Assembly: GCA_022771625.1 (NCBI GenBank)
Contig: JALFCW010000127.1
Coordinates: 1 to 35,380 of the forward strand
From: Prevotella sp.
Lineage (GTDB): Bacteria; Bacteroidota; Bacteroidia; Bacteroidales; Bacteroidaceae
DNA length: 35,380 nt
Direction of reading: 5' to 3'
Shown in pieces: positions 7,214 to 16,282 of this stretch. Both the position numbers and the translations under genes were made by a program. The first letter of the stretch is position 1. Each line of letters opens with the position of its first letter. The notes under the pieces are model-generated. The model searched no databases, was not told the DNA's origin, and saw nothing but the letters and a program-made list of their open reading frames with translations.

Positions 7214-10200
7214 ATGAGATGGGTTGTAAATCATATTAGGACTTGGACGGGAGTATTGCTTACTGCCTTCTTTTTTTTCGGACTTGCCACTATGGCAGGG
7301 GCGAAGGGATATGATTATGATTCTGCCGTGAAAGCGGCCGAGACGGATATCAACAGTAAGAATTATTTCAGGGCTTTCCGTATTATCAAGGAAATCGGAA
7401 ATAATGCTTACAAGGAAAATAATCCATACGGCAAATACCTCTTTTTTAGTACCACTGCCAAACTATATAACGGTCAGGGTGACATCGGCATGGCCGAAAG
7501 AAACTACAGGAGTGCTATCGAGGTTGCCGAGAAGTCGTTGTCGAAGCTTGATATTGGCGACGAATACCTGGGATTGGCAAAATGTTTGGATAGGCTGACG
7601 AGAAGAAGCGAGGGTGTGGATATGCTGAAGAAAGCTCTTGGGAAGGTGAAGACGGATAAAAGCAAGGCTATATTGCACATACAGTTGGCCAAGATGTTGT
7701 ATTGGGAGAAAATGTATGACGATTATTTGACCAATTACAATAGGGCGGCAAAGTTTTTCGGCAAGGAGATAAGTGATGATATATCTAAATTCCTCACGGT
7801 GATAAAGGAAACCATCGAGGGAAATACCGAAAAAGCGGAACAGACGGCGATGGGTATTAAGAATAGGGAAGACCGCAGTGCTGCGCTTAGGGAGGTGTAT
7901 GTGGCAACTGGCGACTATCGCAAGGCGTATCCAATATTCCAGGAAAGAGCCCGACTATTGGAGACAAAGGAGTTTGACCAAGGGAAGTCGTATCACATCG
8001 CCGAGATGGATGCCGAAATCGTTAATGACCAATTGAAACTGTCGCGCCTGAAACTGGAATATGATATGGCGCAGCAGAAAAACAAGATGGGCGAGGAAAA
8101 GAAATTGCTGGATGCCTCAAGGTTGGAGAACGCAAAGATTAAACTTGCCAACGACTCGCAGCTGATTGCCAAAATGAGGGCTGACAGCTTGGTGAGCAGG
8201 GAGGAAGCCGAAGAAAGGGAGGCTGAATATGAGATGCTTCTCGCTAAGAACAAGAGGCAGCGTATCACAATGTATTTCGGTGTGGCATTGTTCCTGTTGC
8301 TGATAGGATACAGCGCATTTGCATGGATGAGCAACCGACTTGTCATCCGACATCTGAAGAAGAAACAAAAACTGCTCACAGAGGCTCTCGACAAGGCTCA
8401 GGAGGCTGAACGGATGAAGACCGTGTTTGTGGATAATCTGGGTTATGAGGTGAAAACACCCATGAATAAGGTGCTGGGATTGGTGGAGAATGCCCTTGCA
8501 AGAATAGAATCGATGTCGAACGAGGAAAAGGGCAATATTGAAAAGGAAATAAGCGATACTGCCGAAGGACTGACCGCCACGCTAAACGATGTGCTGAAAA
8601 ACTCGCTGGCTGAGAGTGGAAAGAAAATGACGACGATAATTGTGGTGGGATTAACCCTGGCTGCTTCCCTAATGCCCTGTGTGGCATACGCCCAGGCGGA
8701 CGGGTCGCTCACAGAGCAACAGCGGGCATGGCAAATGCTTGTGGATGCCAACGAAAGGATGGATCGTTATGGACAGTATGTAGGAATGAAAAGGATGGGT
8801 GATGTGCAGATGGCAAGGCGCTGCTACAGGAATGCCATCCAATCGTATATTGACGCCTATGTGGTATTCCTAAAGAACCAGTTGGATGCCGACCCCACTG
8901 CGATGCTCATTAACCTGGGCAGGTTATACAGGATGCAGTGTGAATATGGCGATGCTGCACACTACCTGAATGAGGCCGAGAGATATTCCAAAACTGATGA
9001 TACACATTATTTAATATGTATAGAGAAAGCCCGACTGGCATTTGAGACAAACAACAAACCGGATTTTGTGCGTCATTATGCTGAAATCAAGAAGATGAAG
9101 GCTGAAAAGGGGATGGATAAGTCGCATGATGAGGTTTTGCTGGATATCATGAACATGCTATACGACGGTAAGCGCAAGAAGGCTATGCAAAGGGCTGAGC
9201 GCGAACTGACCGACGAGGAATACTTGCGTATGGCCGAATTGGATTGTGCGCATAATGGAGAATGGAAGGAAGCATGCGAGTTATTCCAGAAGGAGATTGT
9301 GCTCCATCGACAGAAGATAAAGAGCGTGTTTGAGGCTGACCGCAGGGAAATGGGTGACATTGCCGGCAACAACCTTCTGGAGACAAGAAACATACAGATG
9401 AAACTGGCTTCAACCAATCTGAATATTGAGCAGTTGAAGCAACAAGAGGAACTGACGAAATATCAGCAGGCACGACATAAACTGATGATGGACAATAACG
9501 CATTGGTGATCAATCGAATGAAGTCGGAGCAGAAGCTGTCCAATGCCGTAGGGCTGCGCAAGGAGGCTGTGATGAGGATGCAACAGGAACAGTCGGAACT
9601 CAACAGGAGCATTTTCTTCCTGTCTATTATATTGGCAATTATCTTGATGGCGTTTCTTGCTTCATATCTATGGCATAGCCATAAGAGCAAAAAGCAACTG
9701 AGGGAGAAGAACGACGAGTTGAATGCTGCCATCCGCAAGGCGCATGAGTCGGAGAAGATGAAGAGTACATTCATACAGAATATGAGTCATGAGATACGCA
9801 CTCCGCTGAATGCTATTGTGGGATTCTCAAAATTGCTCCTTTCCGAGGGAAATGAACTGGACAACAAGGAGAAGGAGAACTTTGTGAATATCATACGTAG
9901 CAACGAGGATATGCTCAAACAGCTCATAGACGATGTCATGTCGTTGCACGAACTGCACAGCGGTCAATACAAGATGACCTACTCCTTAGTGTCGGCAAAT
10001 GAATTATGCCGAACGTCAATAGAAACGGTAAGACATAGGGCAAGGCCCGACGTGCCTATTCTGTTTACAACAAATGTTGACGACAAATTTATGTTTTCCA
10101 CCGACGGTATGAGGATGGCACAGGTAATAATCAATTTCCTCACCAATGCCATAAAATACACGGAGGAGGGAAATATCACTGTGGATTGCTCCTTTGACCC

Positions 10201-10429
10201 GGAGACGAAAATGCTGACAGTGTCTGTGGCTGACACGGGTTGCGGAATACCTAAGGAAAAGCAGCAAGAGATATTCGAGCGATTTGCCAAACTCGACTCT
10301 TTCCACCAAGGCACCGGTCTTGGCCTGAATATCTGTCATGTGATATCCCAACGATTAGGCGGAAAAGTGGGCATTGACCCGGAGTATGATAAAGGTTCGC
10401 GCTTTTTCCTCACCCTTCCCATTAAGTAA
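7214..10429 (+). CDS. Tandem TPR sensor histidine kinase with N-terminal pseudo-kinase half
   Basis: The protein has 1071 residues. First half: a signal sequence (about 8-30), periplasmic TPR-like helices and coiled coil to about 350, a membrane span (351-372), and a DHp-like region where the H-box reads NLGYEVKTP (408-416), with Tyr411 in place of the phospho-accepting His and no ATPase domain after it. At residue 472 a second signal-like segment begins, MTTIIVVGLTLAASLMPCVA, followed by a second TPR/coiled-coil region, a span at about 799-820, and a complete kinase: NMSHEIRTP with His859, an N-box with Asn978 in TNAIKY, G1 DTGCGIP from 1007, and G2 GTGLGL at 1033-1038. There is no receiver domain and no adjacent response regulator. 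It reads as a fusion of two paralogous sensors. The ATG of residue 472 (8627) could also serve as an internal start for a normal 600-residue kinase. Confidence 0.88.
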   Translation: MRWVVNHIRTWTGVLLTAFFFFGLATMAGAKGYDYDSAVKAAETDINSKNYFRAFRIIKEIGNNAYKENNPYGKYLFFSTTAKLYNGQGDIGMAERNYRSAIEVAEKSLSKLDIGDEYLGLAKCLDRLTRRSEGVDMLKKALGKVKTDKSKAILHIQLAKMLYWEKMYDDYLTNYNRAAKFFGKEISDDISKFLTVIKETIEGNTEKAEQTAMGIKNREDRSAALREVYVATGDYRKAYPIFQERARLLETKEFDQGKSYHIAEMDAEIVNDQLKLSRLKLEYDMAQQKNKMGEEKKLLDASRLENAKIKLANDSQLIAKMRADSLVSREEAEEREAEYEMLLAKNKRQRITMYFGVALFLLLIGYSAFAWMSNRLVIRHLKKKQKLLTEALDKAQEAERMKTVFVDNLGYEVKTPMNKVLGLVENALARIESMSNEEKGNIEKEISDTAEGLTATLNDVLKNSLAESGKKMTTIIVVGLTLAASLMPCVAYAQADGSLTEQQRAWQMLVDANERMDRYGQYVGMKRMGDVQMARRCYRNAIQSYIDAYVVFLKNQLDADPTAMLINLGRLYRMQCEYGDAAHYLNEAERYSKTDDTHYLICIEKARLAFETNNKPDFVRHYAEIKKMKAEKGMDKSHDEVLLDIMNMLYDGKRKKAMQRAERELTDEEYLRMAELDCAHNGEWKEACELFQKEIVLHRQKIKSVFEADRREMGDIAGNNLLETRNIQMKLASTNLNIEQLKQQEELTKYQQARHKLMMDNNALVINRMKSEQKLSNAVGLRKEAVMRMQQEQSELNRSIFFLSIILAIILMAFLASYLWHSHKSKKQLREKNDELNAAIRKAHESEKMKSTFIQNMSHEIRTPLNAIVGFSKLLLSEGNELDNKEKENFVNIIRSNEDMLKQLIDDVMSLHELHSGQYKMTYSLVSANELCRTSIETVRHRARPDVPILFTTNVDDKFMFSTDGMRMAQVIINFLTNAIKYTEEGNITVDCSFDPETKMLTVSVADTGCGIPKEKQQEIFERFAKLDSFHQGTGLGLNICHVISQRLGGKVGIDPEYDKGSRFFLTLPIK

Positions 10430-10444
10430 TGAAAACAATAATGC

Positions 10445-10906
10445 TTATTTCTTCCTTCCGAAATCAGCAGGTACCTCGCCCCATTTTTTTGTCTCCCATT
10501 TTAAAAGAGGGTTTTTGAAAGAATGAGTCTTAAGCCATTTCTCGGCGCGCTCTACCACCTGATAGAGATATTCCGTGTCGGGAGTGCGCTCCAGGGTGGT
10601 TTTGCATTTCTTCTTGTTTACCCATAAAATGGCATTGTAGCTGTCGGAATAAATGGTCTTTGTAGAGTTGCCCTGTTTGTCGAGTAGGGCGAGTGCATGC
10701 ACGATAGCAAGAAACTCGCCAATGTTGTTAGTGCCATGAACAGGGCCGAAATGGAATACCTGTGCACCCGTAGCAAGGTCGATGCACTGGTATTCCATAG
10801 GTCCGGGATTGCCAGAACACGCAGCATCCACAGCCCATGCGTCTGCCGTTACCTCCGTAGGCAGCGGCAACACGGTATCGTGGCGGTAATCAGGCGGGTT
10901 CTGCAT
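10445..10906 (-). CDS. rnhA: Ribonuclease HI family protein
   Basis: This protein cleaves RNA in RNA-DNA hybrids. The four acidic positions expected for RNase HI are visible: Asp in AVDAACSGNPGP, Glu in NNIGEFLAIVHAL, Asp in IYSDSYNAI, and Asp in EVPADFGRK. Lys/Trp-rich KWETKKWGEVPAD marks the C-terminal substrate-handling loop. The frame can be extended three codons to a TTG, but the ATG at 10904-10906 gives a 153-residue protein of normal family length and is preferred. It is convergent with the sensor kinase, with only 15 bp between the stop codons, and lies downstream of argS on the same strand. Confidence 0.88.
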   Translation of the reverse strand: MQNPPDYRHDTVLPLPTEVTADAWAVDAACSGNPGPMEYQCIDLATGAQVFHFGPVHGTNNIGEFLAIVHALALLDKQGNSTKTIYSDSYNAILWVNKKKCKTTLERTPDTEYLYQVVERAEKWLKTHSFKNPLLKWETKKWGEVPADFGRKK

Positions 10907-10910
10907 ATAA

Positions 10911-10962
10911 TTCAATCTTCAACTTTCAATCTTCAATCTTCAACTTTCAATCTTCAATTTTC
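10911..10962. repeat. TTCAATCTTCAAC-type tandem repeat
   Basis: Irregular tandem copies of 7-13 bp units (ttcaatcttcaac, tttcaatcttcaa) fill the gap between argS and rnhA. The same motif in opposite orientation occurs at 23391-23445 and, more degenerate, at 25907-25946. Confidence 0.8.
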
Positions 10963-10963
10963 A

Positions 10964-12772
10964 TCACATTCTTTCAGGTACTTCAATGCCAAGCAGAGCC
11001 ATACCATTGCTGATTATCTTAGCCACATTGGCAGCTATTCTCAGTCGAACGGCACGCTTCTGTGCATCTTCTTCCTTGAGGATGCTATAGTCGTGATAGA
11101 ACTGGTTGAACTCCTTGGTCAGTTCGTAGCAGTAGTTGGCAATACCACTTGGGCTATAGTCCTTGCCAGCTTGCTCAACAGCTCCTGCATAGTCGCTCAT
11201 CTTCTGTATGAGGTCGATTTCCTTCTGACTAAGTTCTGCCGACACATCTCCGCCCTCGACATTAAGTTCTGCAGCCTTTCTCATGATAGAGCGGATGCGG
11301 GCGTAGGTATATTGGATAAACGGACCGGTATTGCCGTTGAAGTCGATCGACTCCTCGGGGTTGAACAACATATTCTTGCGTGCATCAACCTTAAGGATGA
11401 AATACTTAAGGGCACCCAATCCCACGATGCGTGCAATCTCGCTGCGCTCCTCGTCGGTCATATCGTTAAACTTGCCGAGTTCCTCGCTTGTCTGCTTTGC
11501 GTCGGCAATCATAGTGGCAATGAGGTCGTCGGCATCAACAACAGTACCCTCGCGGCTCTTCATCTTACCATTAGGCAATTCTACCATACCATAGGAGAAA
11601 TGCACGAGTTCCTTGCCCCACTTGAATCCAAGTCGGTCGAGTAGGATAGAGAGCACCTGGAAGTGGTAGTTCTGCTCATTGCCCACGACATATATCATCT
11701 TGTCGATGGGATAATCCTTGAATCTCATCTCGGCAGTACCGATATCCTGTGTCATATACACAGAGGTGCCGTCGGAGCGCAGAAGCAGTTTCTGGTCGAG
11801 ACCTTCATTTGTGAGATCTGCCCATACACTGTTGTCGTCATGGCGCTCAAAGAGACCTTTGGCGAGACCTTCCTCCACCTTGGCCTTACCCTTGAGATAG
11901 GTTTGCGACTCATAGTATATCTTGTCGAAACCAACGCCAAGCGCCTTGTAGGTCTCGTCGAAACCAGCATACACCCAATTGTTCATCTTTTCCCAAAGGG
12001 CGCGCACCTCGGGGTCGTTCTGCTCCCATTTCACCAGCATCTCATGAGCTTCCTTGATGAGCGGAGCTTCCTCCTTGGCTTTTTTCTCAGCCTCTTCCTC
12101 ACCCATGCCTTCGTTGGAGTATTGTGCGGTGAGCTGCTTCACTTGCTCACGATAATGCTTGTCGAAAGCCACATAATAGTCGCCGATAAGATGGTCGCCC
12201 TTCTTTCCGCTTGACTCCGGAGTCTCACCGTTGCCATATTTCAGCCATGCCAGCATCGACTTGCAGATATGAATACCACGGTCGTTCACGATATTGGTTT
12301 TCACAACCTTATTGCCGTTGGCCTCCATAATCTTGGCAAGCGACCATCCGAGCAAGTTGTTGCGCACATGTCCGAGGTGAAGCGGTTTGTTAGTGTTGGG
12401 CGATGAATACTCAATCATCACCAGGGGCGAGTTGTCGTCAGCCTTCTTCTCACCGTATTTCGGGTTGGCATCGATGTCGGCCAGCAGTTGAAGCCATGCC
12501 GATTGTGCAATCACGAGGTTGAGGAATCCCTTAACCACGTTGAATGATGCCACGGCGCTGCATTTATCCTGCAGATACTGTCCAATTTCCTGAGCAGTAT
12601 CTTCGGGTTTTTTCCTGGATATTTTGACAAACGGGAAAACGACAAGTGTGAGATTACCCTCAAACTCCTGCTTTGTCTTTTGGATTTGCACCATCTTTGG
12701 GGTCACTTCCTGACCATATAGCGACTTGACAGCCTCTATAACCGAACAACTGATAATACTTTCTATTTTCAT
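10964..12772 (-). CDS. argS: Arginyl-tRNA synthetase
   Basis: This 602-residue class I enzyme attaches Arg to tRNA-Arg. The N-terminal additional domain is followed by the HIGH-type motif in SSPNTNKPLHLGHVRNN (about 138-154). The KMSKS position is replaced by MKSREGTV, as is usual in ArgRS. LFNPEESIDFNGNTGPFIQY and a helical C-terminal anticodon-binding (DALR) domain complete the protein. Length is normal. A consensus promoter (12814-12844) precedes it. rnhA downstream may be co-transcribed through the repeat at 10911-10962. Confidence 0.97.
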   Translation of the reverse strand: MKIESIISCSVIEAVKSLYGQEVTPKMVQIQKTKQEFEGNLTLVVFPFVKISRKKPEDTAQEIGQYLQDKCSAVASFNVVKGFLNLVIAQSAWLQLLADIDANPKYGEKKADDNSPLVMIEYSSPNTNKPLHLGHVRNNLLGWSLAKIMEANGNKVVKTNIVNDRGIHICKSMLAWLKYGNGETPESSGKKGDHLIGDYYVAFDKHYREQVKQLTAQYSNEGMGEEEAEKKAKEEAPLIKEAHEMLVKWEQNDPEVRALWEKMNNWVYAGFDETYKALGVGFDKIYYESQTYLKGKAKVEEGLAKGLFERHDDNSVWADLTNEGLDQKLLLRSDGTSVYMTQDIGTAEMRFKDYPIDKMIYVVGNEQNYHFQVLSILLDRLGFKWGKELVHFSYGMVELPNGKMKSREGTVVDADDLIATMIADAKQTSEELGKFNDMTDEERSEIARIVGLGALKYFILKVDARKNMLFNPEESIDFNGNTGPFIQYTYARIRSIMRKAAELNVEGGDVSAELSQKEIDLIQKMSDYAGAVEQAGKDYSPSGIANYCYELTKEFNQFYHDYSILKEEDAQKRAVRLRIAANVAKIISNGMALLGIEVPERM

Positions 12773-12813
12773 AATACTTCAGATATCTATACCTTATTAC
12801 TATAATCGGGGTG

Positions 12814-12844
12814 CAAAGGTACAACAAATCGGTGGAAAAACAAA
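12814..12844 (-). promoter_or_regulatory. Promoter of argS
   Basis: Minus strand: TTTG at 12841-12844, 19-bp spacer, TACCTTTG at 12814-12821, about 40 bp upstream of the argS ATG. Confidence 0.8.
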
Positions 12845-12923
12845 ATAAAAACAGATTTATTTCAAATAATAAGGCATAATAGCACACAAAGTTGGTTAAA
12901 AACATAAAAAAAATACGTTAATG

Positions 12924-12955
12924 TTTGGAAAAATCAAAATAATGTAATACCTTTG
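12924..12955 (+). promoter_or_regulatory. Promoter of tRNA-Leu and possibly the lipoprotein operon
   Basis: TTTG at 12924-12927, 20-bp spacer, TACCTTTG at 12948-12955, which is 34 bp before the mature tRNA 5' end. No second clear promoter was seen between the tRNA and the 13140 gene, so read-through is plausible. Confidence 0.75.
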
Positions 12956-12989
12956 CAGTCGAAATCGGGCATTTTATGCCAAATATGAT

Positions 12990-13075
12990 GCCGCAATGGT
13001 GGAATTGGTAGACACGAGGGACTTAAAATCCCTTGGCCAGTGATGGCTGTGCGGGTTCGAGTCCCGCTCGCGGCA
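12990..13075 (+). tRNA. tRNA-Leu (anticodon UAA)
   Basis: This 86-nt type II tRNA pairs GCCGC at the 5' end with GCGGC at the 3' end. D-arm region tggtggaattggtagaca, anticodon stem AGGGA/TCCCT with loop CTTAAAA (anticodon TAA at 13024-13026), a long variable arm typical of tRNA-Leu, and T-arm GCGGGTTCGAGTCCCGC are all present. The discriminator base is A at 13075. CCA is not encoded (cat follows). It reads UUA codons. Confidence 0.95.
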
Positions 13076-13139
13076 CATTGAGAAAAGCATAATGAGGTAT
13101 CATTGAAGAAACGTATATATACTAATTATTTTTATAACA

Positions 13140-14822
13140 ATGCAGAAGAAACATCTTTTCATGTTGTCGGCAGCATCAATTATGCTTCTGACATCGTGCT
13201 CTGGAAAGTTAGGAGCACTTTCAGCGGACAATTTCAGTGTAGTACCAAATCCGCTTGAGTCAAACGGCGGCAATGTGTCAGCTACCATCAATGGTATGTT
13301 CCCTGAGGGATACATGAAGAAGAAGGCTGTTGTCACAGTCATCCCTGAACTTCGTTATGGCAATGGTCAGGTTGCACGCGGCGAAGCTGCAACATTCCAG
13401 GGTGAGAAAGTGGAAGGCAACGACCAGACAATTGCCTACAAGGTTGGTGGCAACTATACCATGAAGACCAACTTCAAGTATGTGCCTGAGATGCAGAAGA
13501 GTGAGCTCTATCTCACATTCGACGCAAAGATTGGCAACAAGCAGCAGGAAGTGCCTGCCATCAAGGTTGCCGACGGTGTAGTATCTACAGGTGAACTTGG
13601 ATATGTTACAGTAAAGCAGGCCACTCCAAGTGTGTCAACAGATGCTTACCAGCGTATTATCGAGAAGAAGCAGGATGCTAACATTAAGTTCCTCATCCAG
13701 CAGGCAAATCTGCGTTCAAGCGAGCTGAAGAACAACTCTGTAAAGGAGTTTGTTGACCTTCTCAATAAGATTCAGAAGGAGAAGGAGACACTTGCACTGA
13801 AGAATGTGGAGGTTTCTGCATACGCATCTCCTGATGGTGGTTTCGATCTCAACGACAAGTTGGCCAACAAGCGTCAGACAAATACTGAGACATACGTAAA
13901 GCAGCAGTTGAAGAAGACAAAAAATGCAGACGCTAATGTAGATGCAAAATATACCGCTCAGGACTGGGACGGTTTCCAGGAGTTGGTTAAGGTATCTAAT
14001 ATCCAGGACAAGGACGTGATCCTTCGCGTGCTCTCTATGTATAAGGATCCCGAGGAGCGCGAGCAGCAGATCAAGAACATGAGTTCTGTATTCCGTGAGC
14101 TTGCCGACGGTATTCTTCCCCAGCTTCGTCGTTCACGCATGACCATCAACTATGAGGTTATCGGTCGTAGCGACGAGCAGATCAAGGACCAGTACAAGAG
14201 CGATGCAAGTAAGCTGAGCATTGAGGAGCTTCTTTACAATGCAGCTCTTACAAACAATGCAGCTGAGAAGGAAGACATCTTCAAGACCACAACCAAGCTC
14301 TTCCCCAACGATGCACGCGCATTCAACAACCTCGCCACATTGGCTTACCAGCGTGGTGACTACAGTGCAACTAAGTCATACGCAGAGAAGGCTCTTGCCA
14401 TCGATTCTAAGAATGCCGATGCAAAGGCCAACCTCGGTCTTGTTGCTCTCGCAGAGGGTGATGTAGCCAAGGCAGAGAACCTGATTTCCCAGGCTTCTGG
14501 TGCAAGCAACATCCAGGAGGCTCTCGGTAACTTGCACATCGCACAGGGCAAGTATGCACAGGCAGAGCAGGATCTTGCAAACACTAACAGCAATACAGCT
14601 GCCTTGGCTCAGATCCTCAACAAGAACTACAGTGCAGCAGCAAGCACTCTGAGCAACATCAAGAACCCCGATGCTACAACTGACTATCTCAAGGCTATCC
14701 TGAGCGCTCGTCAGGGCAACACCGCAGATGCTGCCTCTGCATTGCGCAATGCAATCAGCAAGGATCCTGTTTGGGCTAAGTATGCTGCCCAAGACCTTGA
14801 ACTGCTCAATGTCAGCAAGTAA
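13140..14822 (+). CDS. Outer-membrane lipoprotein with OmpA-like and TPR domains
   Basis: This 560-residue exported protein has a lipobox (MLLTSC, Cys about residue 20). The middle contains an OmpA-like segment, NVEVSAYASPDGGFDLNDKL...RQTNT, resembling the peptidoglycan-binding domain of OmpA-type proteins. The C-terminal third holds TPRs, such as ARAFNNLATLAYQRGDYSAT and ADAKANLGLVALAEGDVAKA, grading into an Ala/Asn-rich tail. Codon choice (aag, cgt, ctt) looks like that of a highly expressed gene compared with neighbours. It probably anchors the outer membrane to the wall and scaffolds partners; the exact role is unknown. The next lipoprotein starts 3 bp after its stop. Confidence 0.8.
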   Translation: MQKKHLFMLSAASIMLLTSCSGKLGALSADNFSVVPNPLESNGGNVSATINGMFPEGYMKKKAVVTVIPELRYGNGQVARGEAATFQGEKVEGNDQTIAYKVGGNYTMKTNFKYVPEMQKSELYLTFDAKIGNKQQEVPAIKVADGVVSTGELGYVTVKQATPSVSTDAYQRIIEKKQDANIKFLIQQANLRSSELKNNSVKEFVDLLNKIQKEKETLALKNVEVSAYASPDGGFDLNDKLANKRQTNTETYVKQQLKKTKNADANVDAKYTAQDWDGFQELVKVSNIQDKDVILRVLSMYKDPEEREQQIKNMSSVFRELADGILPQLRRSRMTINYEVIGRSDEQIKDQYKSDASKLSIEELLYNAALTNNAAEKEDIFKTTTKLFPNDARAFNNLATLAYQRGDYSATKSYAEKALAIDSKNADAKANLGLVALAEGDVAKAENLISQASGASNIQEALGNLHIAQGKYAQAEQDLANTNSNTAALAQILNKNYSAAASTLSNIKNPDATTDYLKAILSARQGNTADAASALRNAISKDPVWAKYAAQDLELLNVSK

Positions 14823-14825
14823 AGA

Positions 14826-15827
14826 ATGAAGAAAATCTTAGGATATATCCTACTCACCCTGGTTGTGGTTTCATGTGGCACCGGAAGCGGACATTTCCGC
14901 ATCAAGGGTCGCTTGAGGAGCTTCAACCAGGGTGAGTTCTATGTTTATAGTCCTGACAGAGGACTCACGGGCATGGACACTATCAAGGTGGCCGACGGGC
15001 GTTTCTCCTACGAGACAACGCTTGGCGATGAGGCTACCTTCATTATTGTCTTCCCCAACTATTCCGAGCTGCCCGTATTCGGCAAATCGGGAACAACCGC
15101 TGAGATTAGCGGTGATGCCTCCCATCTAAAGGAGGTGGAAATACATGGAGAAAAGAATAACGAGGATATGACCGCCTTTCGTCTGTCTGTAGCAAACATG
15201 ACTCCCCCGCAGGCAAAAAAGGCAGCTGAGGAATATATTTCCAAGAATCCAAAGAGTATCGTAAGTCTTTATCTCATAAGAAAATATCTTATCAACACTA
15301 AAGAACCCGACTACGAGAAGGCATATACACTGACAAAGGCAATGGTAGATGCCGACAAGAACAATGCGAGGGCTTCGATGTTGCTAAGTCAACTGAAAGA
15401 GCTTAGGCATGTGAAGAAGGGAGGACGGTTGCCATCATTCAGTGCTACCGATATTGAAGGCAAAGCCGTGTCGGGAGCCAAACTCAAAGGTAAGCTCAAC
15501 GTCATTATCTCGTGGGCAGGATGGAACTACGAAAGCCTGAGTATTCAGCGAGAACTGCGAAAGCAGAAAAAGACATACGGCGACAAACTGCAAGTAGTGG
15601 GAATATGCCTGGATGCAGACACTACCCACTGCAAGCGTACAGTGAAAATCGATTCACTGCAATGGCAGACAATCTGCGACCAGAAATTATGGGAATCGCC
15701 CACCGTGAGGCAACTGGCCATCACCACAGTGCCCGGCAACATAGTGGCCGACTCCAATGGAAAAATCATTGCAGTCAACCTGCCTAAGGACAAACTGAAG
15801 GAGTTGATTGACAAGCAGTTGAAATAA
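14826..15827 (+). CDS. Thioredoxin-fold lipoprotein with DUF4369-like N terminus, no CxxC
   Basis: This 333-residue protein starts with a lipoprotein signal (VVVSCGTG, Cys about 17). Residues about 20-110 resemble the DUF4369 beta domain seen ahead of TlpA/AhpC-like proteins. A helical linker follows, then a thioredoxin-like fold from about 200: FSATDIEGKAVSGAKLKGK, NVIISWAGWNYES, LQVVGICLDAD, and VPGNIVADSNGKI with the cis-Pro loop replaced by TTVPGN. Where active members have WxxWCxxC, this one has WAGWNYES, so disulfide exchange is not expected. It may bind rather than reduce. It follows the OmpA/TPR lipoprotein by 3 bp and is surely co-expressed. Confidence 0.8.
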   Translation: MKKILGYILLTLVVVSCGTGSGHFRIKGRLRSFNQGEFYVYSPDRGLTGMDTIKVADGRFSYETTLGDEATFIIVFPNYSELPVFGKSGTTAEISGDASHLKEVEIHGEKNNEDMTAFRLSVANMTPPQAKKAAEEYISKNPKSIVSLYLIRKYLINTKEPDYEKAYTLTKAMVDADKNNARASMLLSQLKELRHVKKGGRLPSFSATDIEGKAVSGAKLKGKLNVIISWAGWNYESLSIQRELRKQKKTYGDKLQVVGICLDADTTHCKRTVKIDSLQWQTICDQKLWESPTVRQLAITTVPGNIVADSNGKIIAVNLPKDKLKELIDKQLK

Positions 15828-15850
15828 CGTTAAGTGATCAGTGATATTAT

Positions 15851-16267
15851 ATGATGAGATGGGACGTATTGAGTAAAAAGAACGGCAAATTGCAGGAGTT
15901 CATCAGATTCTGTATCGTAGGCGTGATAGCTGCCGGTATTCATTATCTGGTTTACTATCTGCTGCAATTGATAAGTGGTGGAGGAGTGTGGCTGAGCATT
16001 GCCTATACCATAGGCTATATAGTAAGCCTCATTTGCAATTTCTTCCTTACCACCTACTTTACGTTCCGCTCAAAAGCATCAGTGAAAAGAGCGGCAGGTT
16101 TCAGTTTTAGCCACATTGTCAACTACACGTTGCACATGGTGCTCTTTAATCTGTTCATCTCACTTAACATCGACAGGCTCATAGCACCAATACTCGTGCT
16201 ATTGATAGCAGTGCCGACAAACTTCACCATATTGCACTTTGTGTATCGCAACAAGAAAGAAAAATAA
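15851..16267 (+). CDS. GtrA-like flippase family membrane protein
   Basis: This 138-residue protein has four predicted membrane spans and the GtrA signature LQEFIRFCIVGVIAAGIHY at the N terminus and FFLTTYFTFRS in the middle. GtrA proteins are proposed to translocate polyprenyl-linked sugars during envelope glycosylation. It begins 23 bp after the thioredoxin-fold gene and ends 15 bp before metG. A link with the polyprenyl-sugar genes at 24-27 kb is possible but not shown. Confidence 0.85.
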   Translation: MMRWDVLSKKNGKLQEFIRFCIVGVIAAGIHYLVYYLLQLISGGGVWLSIAYTIGYIVSLICNFFLTTYFTFRSKASVKRAAGFSFSHIVNYTLHMVLFNLFISLNIDRLIAPILVLLIAVPTNFTILHFVYRNKKEK

Positions 16268-16282
16268 TAAACACACTATACA

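Noticed and set aside
7214..10429. Hybrid two-component system with receiver and AraC domain
   Set aside because: The protein ends right after the ATPase domain; no receiver or helix-turn-helix is present.
10911..10962. TTCAATCTTCAAC array as CRISPR or minisatellite gene
   Set aside because: Units of 7-13 bp abut each other without spacers; it is a simple repeat.
10697..11644. 315-codon plus-strand frame across rnhA and argS
   Set aside because: It is antisense to two well-conserved genes and crosses the simple repeat between them.
12840..12990. Riboswitch or leader RNA between argS and tRNA-Leu
   Set aside because: The gap is explained by two divergent promoters; no conserved aptamer-like structure could be recognised.
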